Assembly (NCBI GenBank): GCA_017527155.1
Contig: JAFXQI010000010.1
Location: forward strand, 1-64,000
Source: Kiritimatiellia bacterium
Lineage (GTDB): Bacteria; Verrucomicrobiota; Kiritimatiellia; CAIQIC01; Lenti-01
Length of the DNA stretch: 64,000 bases
Direction: 5' to 3'
The position numbers were made by a program, and so were the translations under genes. Shown here one piece after another: positions 25,954 to 35,202 of the stretch. The notes below the pieces were generated by a model that had not been told where the DNA came from, ran no database searches, and saw only the letters and a list, made by a program, of their open reading frames with translations. Position 1 is the stretch's first letter, and every line of letters begins with the position of its first letter.

Positions 25954-26703
25954 GTGCGGCGCGACGCGTTCACCCTCGTCGAACTGCTTCTGGCCGTGGC
26001 CCTCTCCGCCATGGTCGCCGCCATTCTCGCCGCCGTCGTGCACGGCCTCGTGCGGGGCGACCGCGTCCAGACCCGCCACCTCGCCGGTCCCGACGCCGCC
26101 CGCAGCGCCCTCCTCCGCATGGCCCGCGACGCATCCTGCGCATTCGCACCCGACGGCGGAGGCCGGGACGGCGACGCCCCCGCCCCTTTCGCCCTGACCC
26201 GCCCCGGGACCGACGACCCCGCCGAACCCGACCTCCGCCTCGAATTCCATCTCCCCGTCCCCTCCCGCGCGCCGTATCTGCCCGGCTTCTACGGCCTCGA
26301 CCGCGTCGTCTACGAAGTCCGCCGCGTCCCCGGCACGGCCGCCGATGCCCCCGCCCTCCGCGAACTGGTCCGCCGCTCCGCCCCCTGCGCCGGGCCCCGT
26401 ACCAACGACGTCGCGACCGCCATCCTCCTCCGCGCCCCCTTCACCCTCGACATCCGCATTCCCGGCGAGGAGGACGCCGACGTCTGGCCCCTTCCCTCCG
26501 CCGCCACCGATCCCGACGCACCGGCCCTGCCCCCGTCGATCCTCTTCACCCTCCGCCTCCCGGGCTGCGCGCCCCTCTCCACCGAGACATTGGTCCACTG
26601 CGCCCACGCCCTGCCCCCGCGCGGGACGGCTCCCGCCAGCACCTCCGCTTCCTCCCCCACCCCATCCCCCGCGCCATCCCCCACCCCATCCCCCGCCCTC
26701 TGA
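25954..26703 (+). CDS. type II secretion/type IV pilus pseudopilin-like protein
   Basis: A 249-residue protein with a class III prepilin leader: VRRDA followed by FTLVELLLAVALSAMVAAIL, with Glu at +5 and a 20-residue hydrophobic helix. Residue -1 is Ala instead of the common Gly. Start is taken at GTG 25954; no strong ribosome-binding site is seen, but the FHA gene ends only 20 bases earlier. The length and the Asp/Pro-rich soluble part resemble GspJ/PilW minor pseudopilins. The C-terminus is a low-complexity Ser/Pro/Thr tail. No other secretion genes are near. Confidence 0.7.
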   Translation: MRRDAFTLVELLLAVALSAMVAAILAAVVHGLVRGDRVQTRHLAGPDAARSALLRMARDASCAFAPDGGGRDGDAPAPFALTRPGTDDPAEPDLRLEFHLPVPSRAPYLPGFYGLDRVVYEVRRVPGTAADAPALRELVRRSAPCAGPRTNDVATAILLRAPFTLDIRIPGEEDADVWPLPSAATDPDAPALPPSILFTLRLPGCAPLSTETLVHCAHALPPRGTAPASTSASSPTPSPAPSPTPSPAL

Positions 26704-26745
26704 GTTTTCCGTTTTCCGCCCGCCCTCCGGCCGGGATTTCCAACC

Positions 26746-26807
26746 ATTCGCGATATCAAGGAAAACGCAAAAGAATCCGCCGGATTCCATGCATGGCATC
26801 CAGCATG
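26746..26807 (+). repeat. dispersed leader element, orphan copy
   Basis: In the 276-base spacer 26704-26979. TTCGCGATATCAAGGAAAAC starts a 60-base stretch ending at ATGAA (26805). The frame after that ATG runs into the neighbouring convergent gene without recognisable content, so the copy is an orphan. Confidence 0.6.
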
Positions 26808-26979
26808 AACGCCATGCTCATTTTCGGGGGGAAAGGCCTGGAAGACCCCGATGCGGGGGTGCGGCTGGCGGCGGTGCAGGGAGGGGGAAGGAAGAGGAGG
26901 ACTTGGCGACTTGTGACTTGCGACTTGGGGGGGCTGCCGGGGGCAGGGGACGGCGGCGGCGGCGCCGGCGGGGGCCCGG

Positions 26980-29601
26980 TCAAAGCGGAGCCACGCGGAA
27001 GGCGCGCAAGTAGATGCCCAGGCGGCGGGTGTCGCCGGCGCCGTAGTCCGCCGGGCTCCAGGTGGGGGTACGGGCCACCAGACGGCCGGTTCCGCCGAGC
27101 CATTCCGCCGGAAGGCGGGCTTCGAGGCCGGTGGCCGTCGGCGTGGTTTCCAGGGGGTGCCCGTTGAGTTCGAGTTGCAGGCGGACCGGCGGGGCGCCCT
27201 CCGGGCGCATGGAGTCGAAATCCAGCGACAGACGGCAATCGCGGCCGCCTTCCAGAGGGAGGAAGAGGTCGAATTCCCCACCCGTCCAGCGTGCGTGCCG
27301 GGAGGAACCCGGGCTTTCCCGTCCGAAGAACCCGTCGCCCAGCAGGAGGGCGTCGCCGGAGTTCCCGACCGCCACCGACCAGGTGTCGGAACGGCGGACG
27401 CGGTAGAGTTGCAGGGCGTCCAGCCGGACGTTCGCGTGGCGCGGGTTCTTCCGGAGTTTCCCGGGGTATTCGATTTCGTGCGCGACGTGCAGGTCCAGGC
27501 GTTCCGGCGCGCGGGGCAGGCGGTCCAGGACGAAGCGGAAGACCTGCTGCCGGTCCGAATGCGGCCGGACGACCGTCTGCGGGGCGGTGTCCGGGAATTC
27601 CGGCAGGGACAGCGAAACCGCCAGGCGGCCTTCTTCGTCCCCGTACACGGCGGTCATCGTCAGCTTGACGAGATAGAGCCGGTCCGGCTCCCCTACCCCG
27701 CCATCCAGACCGGGCGGGAGGGCAATGGTTCCATCGCCGTCGAATTCGGTGCTCCGGACCGGCATGGGGAAGAGGAGATGCTCGTACGCGGCGTCCCGCC
27801 AGCGGCGGCCGTACGGGTCCGCCCAGGAGAGGTACGATTCGGAGGACGGCCCCTGCGCGGGGTCGAACGACATCTCCAGCGGGCCGTCGGGGTTCAGCCA
27901 CGCCGCCGGGAGCGCGTCCGGGATGGGGGAATCGGCATCCAGGCGCAGTTCCAGGGGGGCGTCCCCGGCGGCGGCTTCCCGGCGCGCGGTTTCCAGGAGG
28001 TTCCACGGGACCGCCAGGAACCACGCGCCCGGGCGCATGCGGTCCTCGCGCAGCGGATGGTCGCCCAAGGACACGCGGACGGGCACTTCGGCCGCCGCCG
28101 CGGGGACCTCCAGGCGCAGGAGGATGCAGGGCGGGGGCGTGTCCCCGCCGGGCTCCGGGACCGGCGGCAGGGGAATGGCGAGCTGCCGGCGGGTCCAAGA
28201 CGGCTCCGGCGGCGGGGGGGGCGATGCCACGGCCTCCGCATAGTTGGTTCCGGCGCGCAGGCCCGCGAACATGCCGGTGATGTCCTGGAGCACCAGCCGG
28301 TTGCCGAGGCCCGTGCAGACCACCAGGGCCAGCAGCAGCGCGCGCACCGCCGCCCTGCCGGATCGAACGACGGGAAGCGCCCACAGGGCGAGGACGGGGA
28401 AGGTGAAGTTGCCCGTGTAGAGGAAGTACTCGATCCGGCCCTTTTCCCCGACGCCGTACACGCTGTGGAGCAGGAGGTTGAACGCCACGCACAGCAGGAG
28501 GCCGACGGCCAGCGGAAGGAGGACCGGCCGGGGCGCTTCGGCGTTCCCGGCGGTCCCTCGCCGCCGGAGTGCGCCGGGGGCGGACGCGAGCCACAGGCCG
28601 AACCACAGCACCGTTGCGAGGATGCCGGGAAGGGCGAAGTCCGTAGCGGTGCTGAAGGTCACCCCCGGCAGCTTGTGCTGGGGCAAGGGGTGCAGGACGG
28701 GGTCGGGGGCGATGAAATCGATCCACGCGAAATTCTTGAAGAGCTGCACGGCGACCGGCAGGGGCGAACGCAGGACCTGCAGGCTGGCGAAGTCCATGTC
28801 TTCGCGGAAGGCGTCCGGCAGGAAGAACAGGTTCGAGGAGGGATAGAGGGCCCGCTGGAGCACGGCCAGGGCGGCGGCGACCGCCAGGACGCCGGAGAGG
28901 AAGGCCACCAGGCGGAGGGCGGAACGCCGCCAGCCGCGGGGGCGGGACACCAGGAAATCGGCGATCGCGAAACAGATGGCGGTCTGGGCGAAATTCGTCG
29001 TGGTGACGCCGAGCGAAAACACGCCCGCGGGAATCCACGCGGGGAGCCGGGAGCGGCCGGTCCGGAGGGTGCGCAGGAACAGGATGTACGTGACGAGCAG
29101 GCTGCAGACGGCCAGGGTCGGCGTCTCGGGCACGGCGGAGAGGATCCATTGGCTGGCGGAGAGGCCGAAGAGGGCCGCGAGGAGGACGGCGTCGGCCAGC
29201 CGCCCCGCGAGCAGCCAGAAGAACAGGAATCCCAAGGCCACGCCCGCGGCCCCCATGAGGCTGTTGAGAAGGACGGCCGCATCGACTTCCGATCCGGAGC
29301 GTTCCGCCGCCAGCGCGCCCCAGGGATTGACCAGCAGGACGTAGAGCGGATGGACCTTGGTGCGGTAGTGGTTGGCCTGGGGGCGGGTCATGTCGCCGAT
29401 GACGCGCGGGGTGTCGAGTTCGAACAGGATGTCGTCTTCGGCGAAGGCGGAGGTCCGGGACAAGGCGGACCCCGCGGCGAAGTACAACACGAAGAAGGCC
29501 GCGAAAACCACCAGGAGGCCTGCCATCGCCCGGAACGGACGGCGCCGGTGGCCGGCCGGGGCAGGGTCCGGGGGGGAGAGGGAGGGAAGGGCGGCGGTCA
29601 T
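26980..29601 (-). CDS. GT-C-like polytopic membrane protein with large C-terminal beta-rich domain
   Basis: An 873-residue protein. The first 430 residues contain about ten membrane helices in the style of GT-C (PMT/ArnT-type) lipid-linked sugar transferases, with an early EDDILFELDTPR segment that may hold the catalytic Asp. The last 400 residues are soluble and beta-rich (several jellyroll-like repeats such as LYLVKLTMTAVYGDEEGRLAVS and VRLQLELNG), perhaps carbohydrate-binding. I cannot assign a substrate. It overlaps the giant SGNH/TPR gene upstream by four bases (ATGA), so the two act together, probably in envelope glycan assembly. Confidence 0.6.
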   Translation of the reverse strand: MTAALPSLSPPDPAPAGHRRRPFRAMAGLLVVFAAFFVLYFAAGSALSRTSAFAEDDILFELDTPRVIGDMTRPQANHYRTKVHPLYVLLVNPWGALAAERSGSEVDAAVLLNSLMGAAGVALGFLFFWLLAGRLADAVLLAALFGLSASQWILSAVPETPTLAVCSLLVTYILFLRTLRTGRSRLPAWIPAGVFSLGVTTTNFAQTAICFAIADFLVSRPRGWRRSALRLVAFLSGVLAVAAALAVLQRALYPSSNLFFLPDAFREDMDFASLQVLRSPLPVAVQLFKNFAWIDFIAPDPVLHPLPQHKLPGVTFSTATDFALPGILATVLWFGLWLASAPGALRRRGTAGNAEAPRPVLLPLAVGLLLCVAFNLLLHSVYGVGEKGRIEYFLYTGNFTFPVLALWALPVVRSGRAAVRALLLALVVCTGLGNRLVLQDITGMFAGLRAGTNYAEAVASPPPPPEPSWTRRQLAIPLPPVPEPGGDTPPPCILLRLEVPAAAAEVPVRVSLGDHPLREDRMRPGAWFLAVPWNLLETARREAAAGDAPLELRLDADSPIPDALPAAWLNPDGPLEMSFDPAQGPSSESYLSWADPYGRRWRDAAYEHLLFPMPVRSTEFDGDGTIALPPGLDGGVGEPDRLYLVKLTMTAVYGDEEGRLAVSLSLPEFPDTAPQTVVRPHSDRQQVFRFVLDRLPRAPERLDLHVAHEIEYPGKLRKNPRHANVRLDALQLYRVRRSDTWSVAVGNSGDALLLGDGFFGRESPGSSRHARWTGGEFDLFLPLEGGRDCRLSLDFDSMRPEGAPPVRLQLELNGHPLETTPTATGLEARLPAEWLGGTGRLVARTPTWSPADYGAGDTRRLGIYLRAFRVAPL

Positions 29602-32600
29602 TCTTTGAGGGAGTCGAGGAGGGAGGGTTTGGCGGAGGGAGCGGTTTTGGCGTCGGGATCGAAGTCGGCGGGGAGGTAGCGGGCGATCTTGTCGCGGAGG
29701 GCCAGGGCGTCGGGATCGTCGGGGTAGTATTCCAGGTAGCGGCGGAGGGTGCGGAAGGCCACGGCGAAGGAGCGGATGGCCTGCAAGGCGTAGGCGCGTC
29801 CGAAGTAGCGGGAATAGCGGAAGGGAGCGAGGGCGTCGGAGCGGTCGTAGACGTCGCGGGCGGCGTCTTCGTCGCGGGCGAGGCGGAGATGGAATCCGAG
29901 TTCGTCGAGGAGGACGGGATCGGACGGCAGGCGGGCGGAGGCTTCGCGGAGGACCGCCAGGGCCTCTTCGCCATAGTAGAGGCCGGAGAGGGAGCGGGAG
30001 AGGGCGAAAGCGGCATCGGGATTGGCCGGGGCGATGCCGAGGATGTAGCGGAACCAGGGGATGGCCAGGGGATAGAGGCCACGGGCGGCCAGGCGCTGCC
30101 CGATGCCCAGGGCCGCGGCCAGTTGCGCGGGGTCGGGCCGGGTGGCGGAGGAAGCGGAGGGGGCGACGGTGGCGGAGAGAAGGGCGGGAAGGTGGTTTTC
30201 GAGGAGGGCCTTGGAGGCGGTCTTGCGGTATTCGCGCATGCGGTTGGTGATGAAATCGTCGAGGTCGGTGACGGCGCGGTGGGCCTCTTCGGAGGCCTTG
30301 ACGGCGCGGTCGGCGGCGCGTTTGGACGCGCGGGCGGTAAGGGCGAGGGTCTCGGGATAGGGAACGCCCCAGATTTCCGGGAAGTCGAGCCAGTCGACGC
30401 GGTCATCGCCGGTGTCGGGGAGGTTTTCGAGGTAGTCTTCGCGGGCCTTGAGGTAGGCGCGGCGGAGGTCGCGGACGGCGGCGGACCGGTCGTGGACGGC
30501 GGCGTCGAGGTCGGCCTGCGCGGCGTCGAGGTCGGCGCGGCGCGCGGAGAGTTCGTCCTGGGCGCGGACGAGACGCTGGGCGATCATCTGGGCGGAGGTG
30601 CGGGCGGCGAGTTCGGCGGACTGGAGCTGGTCGGTCCTGCGGATGCGGTCGGCGAGGGTCTGGGCGGCGGCGAGGGGATCGGCGGTGGTGGAGGTGCGGG
30701 CTTTATCGAGGTCGGCCTGGGCGGCCTTTAGGTCGGCCGTGGCGGATTCGGTCTTGCGGTTGGCTTCGTCGAGTTCGGCCTGGATGGCGTCGGCCTCGGC
30801 GGTGGCGGCGGCGAGGGCGTTGGATGCGGCGGCATGGCGTTCGGCGGCGGCGGCCGCCGCCGCGGCGGCGGTGCGGACCAGGGCGAGCGTATCGGCGGGC
30901 CAGGGGGCGTCGGGGCGGGCGGCTTCTTCGTCGGAAAGCGAAACGGCCCAGTCGGGGAGGATGTCGTTGAGGCGGTCCTTGAGGTTTTCTTCGTAGCCGT
31001 TGGCGTCGGCCTTGACTTCCTTGGCCATGCGCTTGAGTTCGACGTCGGTGGCGTAGAGGATGCCCATGCGGGCGCTTTCGGCACGGAGGGCTTCGGCAGG
31101 GATGGCGCGGCGGACGGCGGCGTCGGCTTCGGTATCGGGATCGCGGGCGAGGAGGTCGGCGAGAATGGGGAGCGAAATGATGTCGGGACGGTGGGGCCAG
31201 GCGCGGGCGGCGGTGGCGGCGGCGGGGACGGCGGAGGGACAGTCGCGGACGGAGAGGAAGTAGCGGGCGGCGGCGGCGGCGAGGGCGGGGTCGCCGGGGG
31301 CGGCGGCGAGACGGCGGGCGTGGATGGCGGGGGCGACGGAGGAGAGGGCGGCGACTTGGGCGTCGGCACGGGCTTTGTCTTCGGCGACGGCGGCGGTGAC
31401 GGGGGGCTGGCCGGGGCGGTCGCGGTACGGCGGTTCGCGCATCCCGGCGAGGGTGGCGGCGAGGTCGGCGGCGCGGCCCCAGGGGGTGTGGAGGAGAGCA
31501 TCGGCCAGGGCGTCGGAGGTGGGAAGGGCGGGCGGGGGGGCGTCGGGATCGGAGGGGGCGGGAAGGGCGCCGGCGGCGTCGAGGGCCCCGAGGATGGAGG
31601 TGGCGAGGAGGTAGTGGCCTTCGAAGGTGGGGTGGATGGCGTCGAGGAAGAGGTCGCGGCCGGGGAGATGGTCGGGGGCGTTGTCCGCGAAGATGGAGGC
31701 GGCATCGAGAAGGGGGACGCCGGCGCGGTCGGCGGCTTCGGCGAGGAGGAGGTTGAACACGCTGTCGCAGCGGACGCGGCAGGCGTCGGCGTCGCGGGCG
31801 GCGGTGAGGCGGCGGGCGGCGTCGTCGGGGTGCCCGCGGAGGAGGGCGAGGTGGCCGGAGCGGTAGAGGGCTTCGGCGTGGGTCGGGGAGCGGTGGAGGA
31901 TGGTTTCGTAGAGGCGGGCGGATTCGTCGGGATAGTGGGTCTCGTTGGCGGCGGCGCGGAAGAGGGCTTCGCGGTCGAGCTGCGAGGTGTCGGCGTCGCG
32001 GGACCAGGCGGTGGCGAAGGGCGGGCAGTCGCGGAGGTTGACGGGGGTGGTGCAGGCGATGACGGTCGGGGAGGAGGCGCTGGCGAGGGAGAGGATGGCG
32101 TCGAGGTTGTCGGAGTAGGCGTCGCGGGCGTCGGCCAGCGCCGGGGCGTCGGGGCGCAGCCAGGGGCCGAGGAGCTGGGGTTCGCGGGTCTGCCAGACGG
32201 CGCGGTCGGCGCGGTCGGGGAAGGCGCGCGCGAGGAGTCCGGAGATGGCCTGCGCGAGGCGGAGGCGGCTGAAGAGGACGAAGGGCCGCGCGAACGAGGG
32301 GCCGGGATGCAGCGGCCACGGGGCCGGGGCGACGGCCGGCGGGGCGCAGGGGCCGCAGGGGCCGGTGAGTTCGTCGTTGCCGCAGACGACGACGACGGCG
32401 TCGGGCTTGAGGAGGGGGAGGTCGCGGGCGATCTCGCGCAGGACGTGGGAGTTGGCGCCGGGGAGGGTCAGGTGGAGGACTTCGACGGGGATGTCGGGAA
32501 GGCGGGCGCGGAGAAGGGATTCCAATTGGCGCGGGTAGGCGTAGTCGGCGGAGTGCTCGGCGGGGCCGAGGGGGGTGGAGTCGGTGAGGACGGCGACGCG

Positions 32601-32855
32601 GTAGGCGCGGTCTTCGGAGTCGCGGACGGCGGCCATCGGCGGCGGGAGGCCGGCAGCGCGGGGGAGGGCGAAGCGCAAGGGGAACAACGGGTTGTCAACC
32701 CATGCGGGGGAGCCGTTGGTTTCGCCGGGGACGACGTAGTGGGTGGAGCGGTGGTCGAGCCAGAGGACGCTCGCGTACTCGGCGGCGGCCAGGAGGAGGA
32801 GCAGGGAGAGGAGCCAGATGGCGAGGCGGCGGAGTTTGCGGAGGGCGGGTTTCAT
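29598..32855 (-). CDS. giant SGNH-hydrolase/coiled-coil/TPR protein
   Basis: A 1085-residue protein with an N-terminal membrane anchor (about residues 7-33). Roughly 80-440 is an SGNH-like domain: LTDSTPLG in the block I place, VVVVCGNDELTG in the GxND place, and FLDAIHPTFEGH holding the Asp/His pair; TPR-like helices interrupt it (YETILHRSPTHAEALY). Roughly 620-810 is Ala/Glu/Lys-rich coiled coil (EADAIQAELDEANRKTES). The end (about 920-1060) carries TPR units (LREASARLPSDPVLLDELG). Similar SGNH-TPR proteins accompany MBOAT or GT-C genes in PVC bacteria. Start MKPALRKLRR at 32855. Function: probably modification of an exported glycan. Confidence 0.65.
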   Translation of the reverse strand: MKPALRKLRRLAIWLLSLLLLLAAAEYASVLWLDHRSTHYVVPGETNGSPAWVDNPLFPLRFALPRAAGLPPPMAAVRDSEDRAYRVAVLTDSTPLGPAEHSADYAYPRQLESLLRARLPDIPVEVLHLTLPGANSHVLREIARDLPLLKPDAVVVVCGNDELTGPCGPCAPPAVAPAPWPLHPGPSFARPFVLFSRLRLAQAISGLLARAFPDRADRAVWQTREPQLLGPWLRPDAPALADARDAYSDNLDAILSLASASSPTVIACTTPVNLRDCPPFATAWSRDADTSQLDREALFRAAANETHYPDESARLYETILHRSPTHAEALYRSGHLALLRGHPDDAARRLTAARDADACRVRCDSVFNLLLAEAADRAGVPLLDAASIFADNAPDHLPGRDLFLDAIHPTFEGHYLLATSILGALDAAGALPAPSDPDAPPPALPTSDALADALLHTPWGRAADLAATLAGMREPPYRDRPGQPPVTAAVAEDKARADAQVAALSSVAPAIHARRLAAAPGDPALAAAAARYFLSVRDCPSAVPAAATAARAWPHRPDIISLPILADLLARDPDTEADAAVRRAIPAEALRAESARMGILYATDVELKRMAKEVKADANGYEENLKDRLNDILPDWAVSLSDEEAARPDAPWPADTLALVRTAAAAAAAAAERHAAASNALAAATAEADAIQAELDEANRKTESATADLKAAQADLDKARTSTTADPLAAAQTLADRIRRTDQLQSAELAARTSAQMIAQRLVRAQDELSARRADLDAAQADLDAAVHDRSAAVRDLRRAYLKAREDYLENLPDTGDDRVDWLDFPEIWGVPYPETLALTARASKRAADRAVKASEEAHRAVTDLDDFITNRMREYRKTASKALLENHLPALLSATVAPSASSATRPDPAQLAAALGIGQRLAARGLYPLAIPWFRYILGIAPANPDAAFALSRSLSGLYYGEEALAVLREASARLPSDPVLLDELGFHLRLARDEDAARDVYDRSDALAPFRYSRYFGRAYALQAIRSFAVAFRTLRRYLEYYPDDPDALALRDKIARYLPADFDPDAKTAPSAKPSLLDSLKE

Positions 32856-32982
32856 GGGGAGGGGACGGTGGCGGGGGAATGGACGGGACAACCGGGACGG
32901 ACGGGACTGCCGGGACAGGCGAAGGAACCGATTTTATCGAAAGAATCGATTTTCCCGATGGAGTCGCTTGGACGGGGTCGGG

Positions 32983-35202
32983 TCATCCGAGGATGTCGGC
33001 GGAGTCGATGGAGGGGGGCTCGCCCAGGGATTTCTGGAGGCCGCGGCGCATGCCGCGGACGAGGGCCGGGATGCGCGGGAGGTTGCCGGTCAGGGATTCG
33101 CGGAGGATGAGGTAGGCGAAGTGCAGGGGCAGGAGGGCCCCAGGCATGTGGCGGCGGTAGAAGCGGGTGAAGCTTTCGCCCCAGGCTTCGTGGAAGGCGG
33201 AAGGGGAGGCGGCGGGGGCGTCGTCGTGGTGGTACAGACGGGCCTCGGGGACGTAGCGGATGCGGTAGTCATGGGCGCGGACGCGGCGGGAGAGGTCCAT
33301 GTCTTCGTAGTAGAAGGAGAAGCCGGGGTCGAAGAGGCCCGCCGCCTCGATGGCCGCGCGGGAGACGAGGAGGGCGGCGGAGACGGCGTAGTCGATTTCG
33401 CGGCTCTTGGGATAGTCGGCGGCCGGGCAGCCGCGGCCGATGTTCTTGGAGGACGGCGGGAAGCTCCGGAAGCGCAGGCCGATGCTCCAGAGCCGGGCGG
33501 GGTCTTCGGCCAGCAGGAGCTGCGGGGCCAGGATGCCGGCTTCGGGGTCGCGTTGGGCGACGGCCACCAGCCGCGCCAGGGCGTCGGGTTCGGTCGTGAC
33601 GCAGGATTGCGCCAGGAAGAGGTAGTCGGCGGGGTCGCCGTCGCGCAGCGCCGCGACGATGCCTTTGTTGTACATGGAGGGAAGGTGCCGGCCGGAGGCG
33701 TCGTGGAGGACTTCGAGGCCGGGATAGGCGGCGCGCAGGCTCGCCGCGCGCGTGGCGTCGGGGGTGACGGCGATGAGGCGCAGGCGGGAGTAGGCGGCGG
33801 CGCGGAAGGTGTCGAGGCTGCGGAGCAGGGCGTCGCCGGTGCCGGTGTCGGCGATGATGCACGCGACGCGCGGTTCGACGGCCAGGGAGGAGCGGGACGG
33901 GGCGGCGGCGCCCGCGGCGGGGGCGGCGCCGGCTTCGGCGGCGGGTTGCGCGGCGGTGAGTTCGCGGACGCAGTGGAGGGCGGACTCGAGGCAGTTGTCG
34001 ATCTCCATGTGCTCGAACTGGGCCGCGCGGCCGACGGAGCGGAGGTTGGCGAACCTGGAGAGGTGGGCGAGGGCGGCGTCGACGTCCTTTTCGTAGTCGC
34101 AGCAGTAGACGGGATAGGAAAAGTCGCGGCGGACGACGGTGGTGTCGAGGACGTCTTCCATGCGGTAGATGCCGGCGTCGGCCATTCCGCGGACGGCCGC
34201 TTCCTCGAAGCCGGCGGTGTGGCATTCGGTGACTTCGGCGCAGAGGACGGTGGTGTCTTCGGGGCCGCAGCCGGGCCACATGTTCTTGACTTCGCAGACG
34301 CGGTTGACGGGCATGGATTTGCCGTCCATGCAGTAGATCCAGTGGTTCGGCGTGGCGCGCGGCTTGTTGAGGTGGACGTAGACGGCGGCGACGGAGCGGT
34401 AGGTGAGGGGCGACTCGAAGCCGGTCATCGAGCAGAGGGTGGTCAGGGGCAGGGTCGAGACGTAGGTGTCGGCTTCGAGGACGCCGGGCTGGCCGTCGCG
34501 CTCGTAGCGGACGCGCAGGACGCGGGTGCCGGTCGGGTCGAGGTCGATGGAGGTCGCGCGGGCGTTGTATTTGACGAAGTCCTTGACGGGCGCGAGGAGA
34601 GCGTCGCCGATGGCGCCGAATGCGCCCTTCTGGGGGTAGTAGAAGTAGTTGAACTTGGTCTTGGAGCCCTGCCGGATGACGTCGAGCGGGCCGGAAAGGC
34701 GGGTCTTCTTGCGCGCCCATTCGACGGAGATGCGGTCGGCGTCGATGCCGAACATTTTTTCGGTGTAGGGGGAGAAGAGGAATTGCTCGAGGCGGGAGCC
34801 GTACTTCGCGAGGCAGTAGCTGCGGAAGGAGGTCTCGGGGAGGTGGCGCGGGCGGGTGAGGTAGGTCCACGGGACGGTGAAGGTGTTGTGCGGAAAGAAG
34901 CGGCCGCACAGCTGCACGGCGTCCACCGGGTCCTTCAGCCACTTGCCGGCGAGTCGGACGGCGGACACGCGGTCGAGCGTGCGCAGCGGGGTCAGCGACT
35001 GGATGAGCTGCAGGATGTGCTCGTCGCGCGTGAAGAGGCGGTGCGCCGCCCAGTCGCACGTGTGGCCGTTCCACACGAAGCTGTGCGCGGAGCCGCCGGC
35101 GAAGGCGCCCGCTTCGATGACTTCCACGTCCACGCCGCGCTTGTGGAGGAAATGCGCGGCCGCCAGGCCGGCCATGCCGGCGCCGATGATTCCGACTTTC
35201 AT
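32983..35202 (-). CDS. FAD-dependent oxidoreductase (UDP-galactopyranose-mutase-like) fused to GT2 glycosyltransferase
   Basis: A 739-residue fusion. Residues 1-450: dinucleotide-binding VGIIGAGMAGLAAAHFL, then EAGAFAGGSAHSF and CDWAAHRLFT, the pattern of amine-oxidase/UDP-galactopyranose-mutase-like flavoproteins. After an Ala/Pro linker (about 450-475), residues 480-720 form a family 2 glycosyltransferase with MYNKGIVAAL, SAALLVSRAAIEAAGLFD and SFYYEDMDLSRRV, the rhamnosyltransferase-like motif containing the catalytic acidic residues. Supplying and transferring an unusual hexose within one protein is a reasonable inference. The start overlaps the rsfS stop (ATGA), an unexpected operon partner. 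Confidence 0.75.
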   Translation of the reverse strand: MKVGIIGAGMAGLAAAHFLHKRGVDVEVIEAGAFAGGSAHSFVWNGHTCDWAAHRLFTRDEHILQLIQSLTPLRTLDRVSAVRLAGKWLKDPVDAVQLCGRFFPHNTFTVPWTYLTRPRHLPETSFRSYCLAKYGSRLEQFLFSPYTEKMFGIDADRISVEWARKKTRLSGPLDVIRQGSKTKFNYFYYPQKGAFGAIGDALLAPVKDFVKYNARATSIDLDPTGTRVLRVRYERDGQPGVLEADTYVSTLPLTTLCSMTGFESPLTYRSVAAVYVHLNKPRATPNHWIYCMDGKSMPVNRVCEVKNMWPGCGPEDTTVLCAEVTECHTAGFEEAAVRGMADAGIYRMEDVLDTTVVRRDFSYPVYCCDYEKDVDAALAHLSRFANLRSVGRAAQFEHMEIDNCLESALHCVRELTAAQPAAEAGAAPAAGAAAPSRSSLAVEPRVACIIADTGTGDALLRSLDTFRAAAYSRLRLIAVTPDATRAASLRAAYPGLEVLHDASGRHLPSMYNKGIVAALRDGDPADYLFLAQSCVTTEPDALARLVAVAQRDPEAGILAPQLLLAEDPARLWSIGLRFRSFPPSSKNIGRGCPAADYPKSREIDYAVSAALLVSRAAIEAAGLFDPGFSFYYEDMDLSRRVRAHDYRIRYVPEARLYHHDDAPAASPSAFHEAWGESFTRFYRRHMPGALLPLHFAYLILRESLTGNLPRIPALVRGMRRGLQKSLGEPPSIDSADILG

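Noticed and set aside
26805-27167. A protein frame starting at the orphan leader ATG and running antisense into the GT-C gene
   Set aside because: Overlaps the 3' end of a well-supported gene and becomes Gly-rich low complexity.
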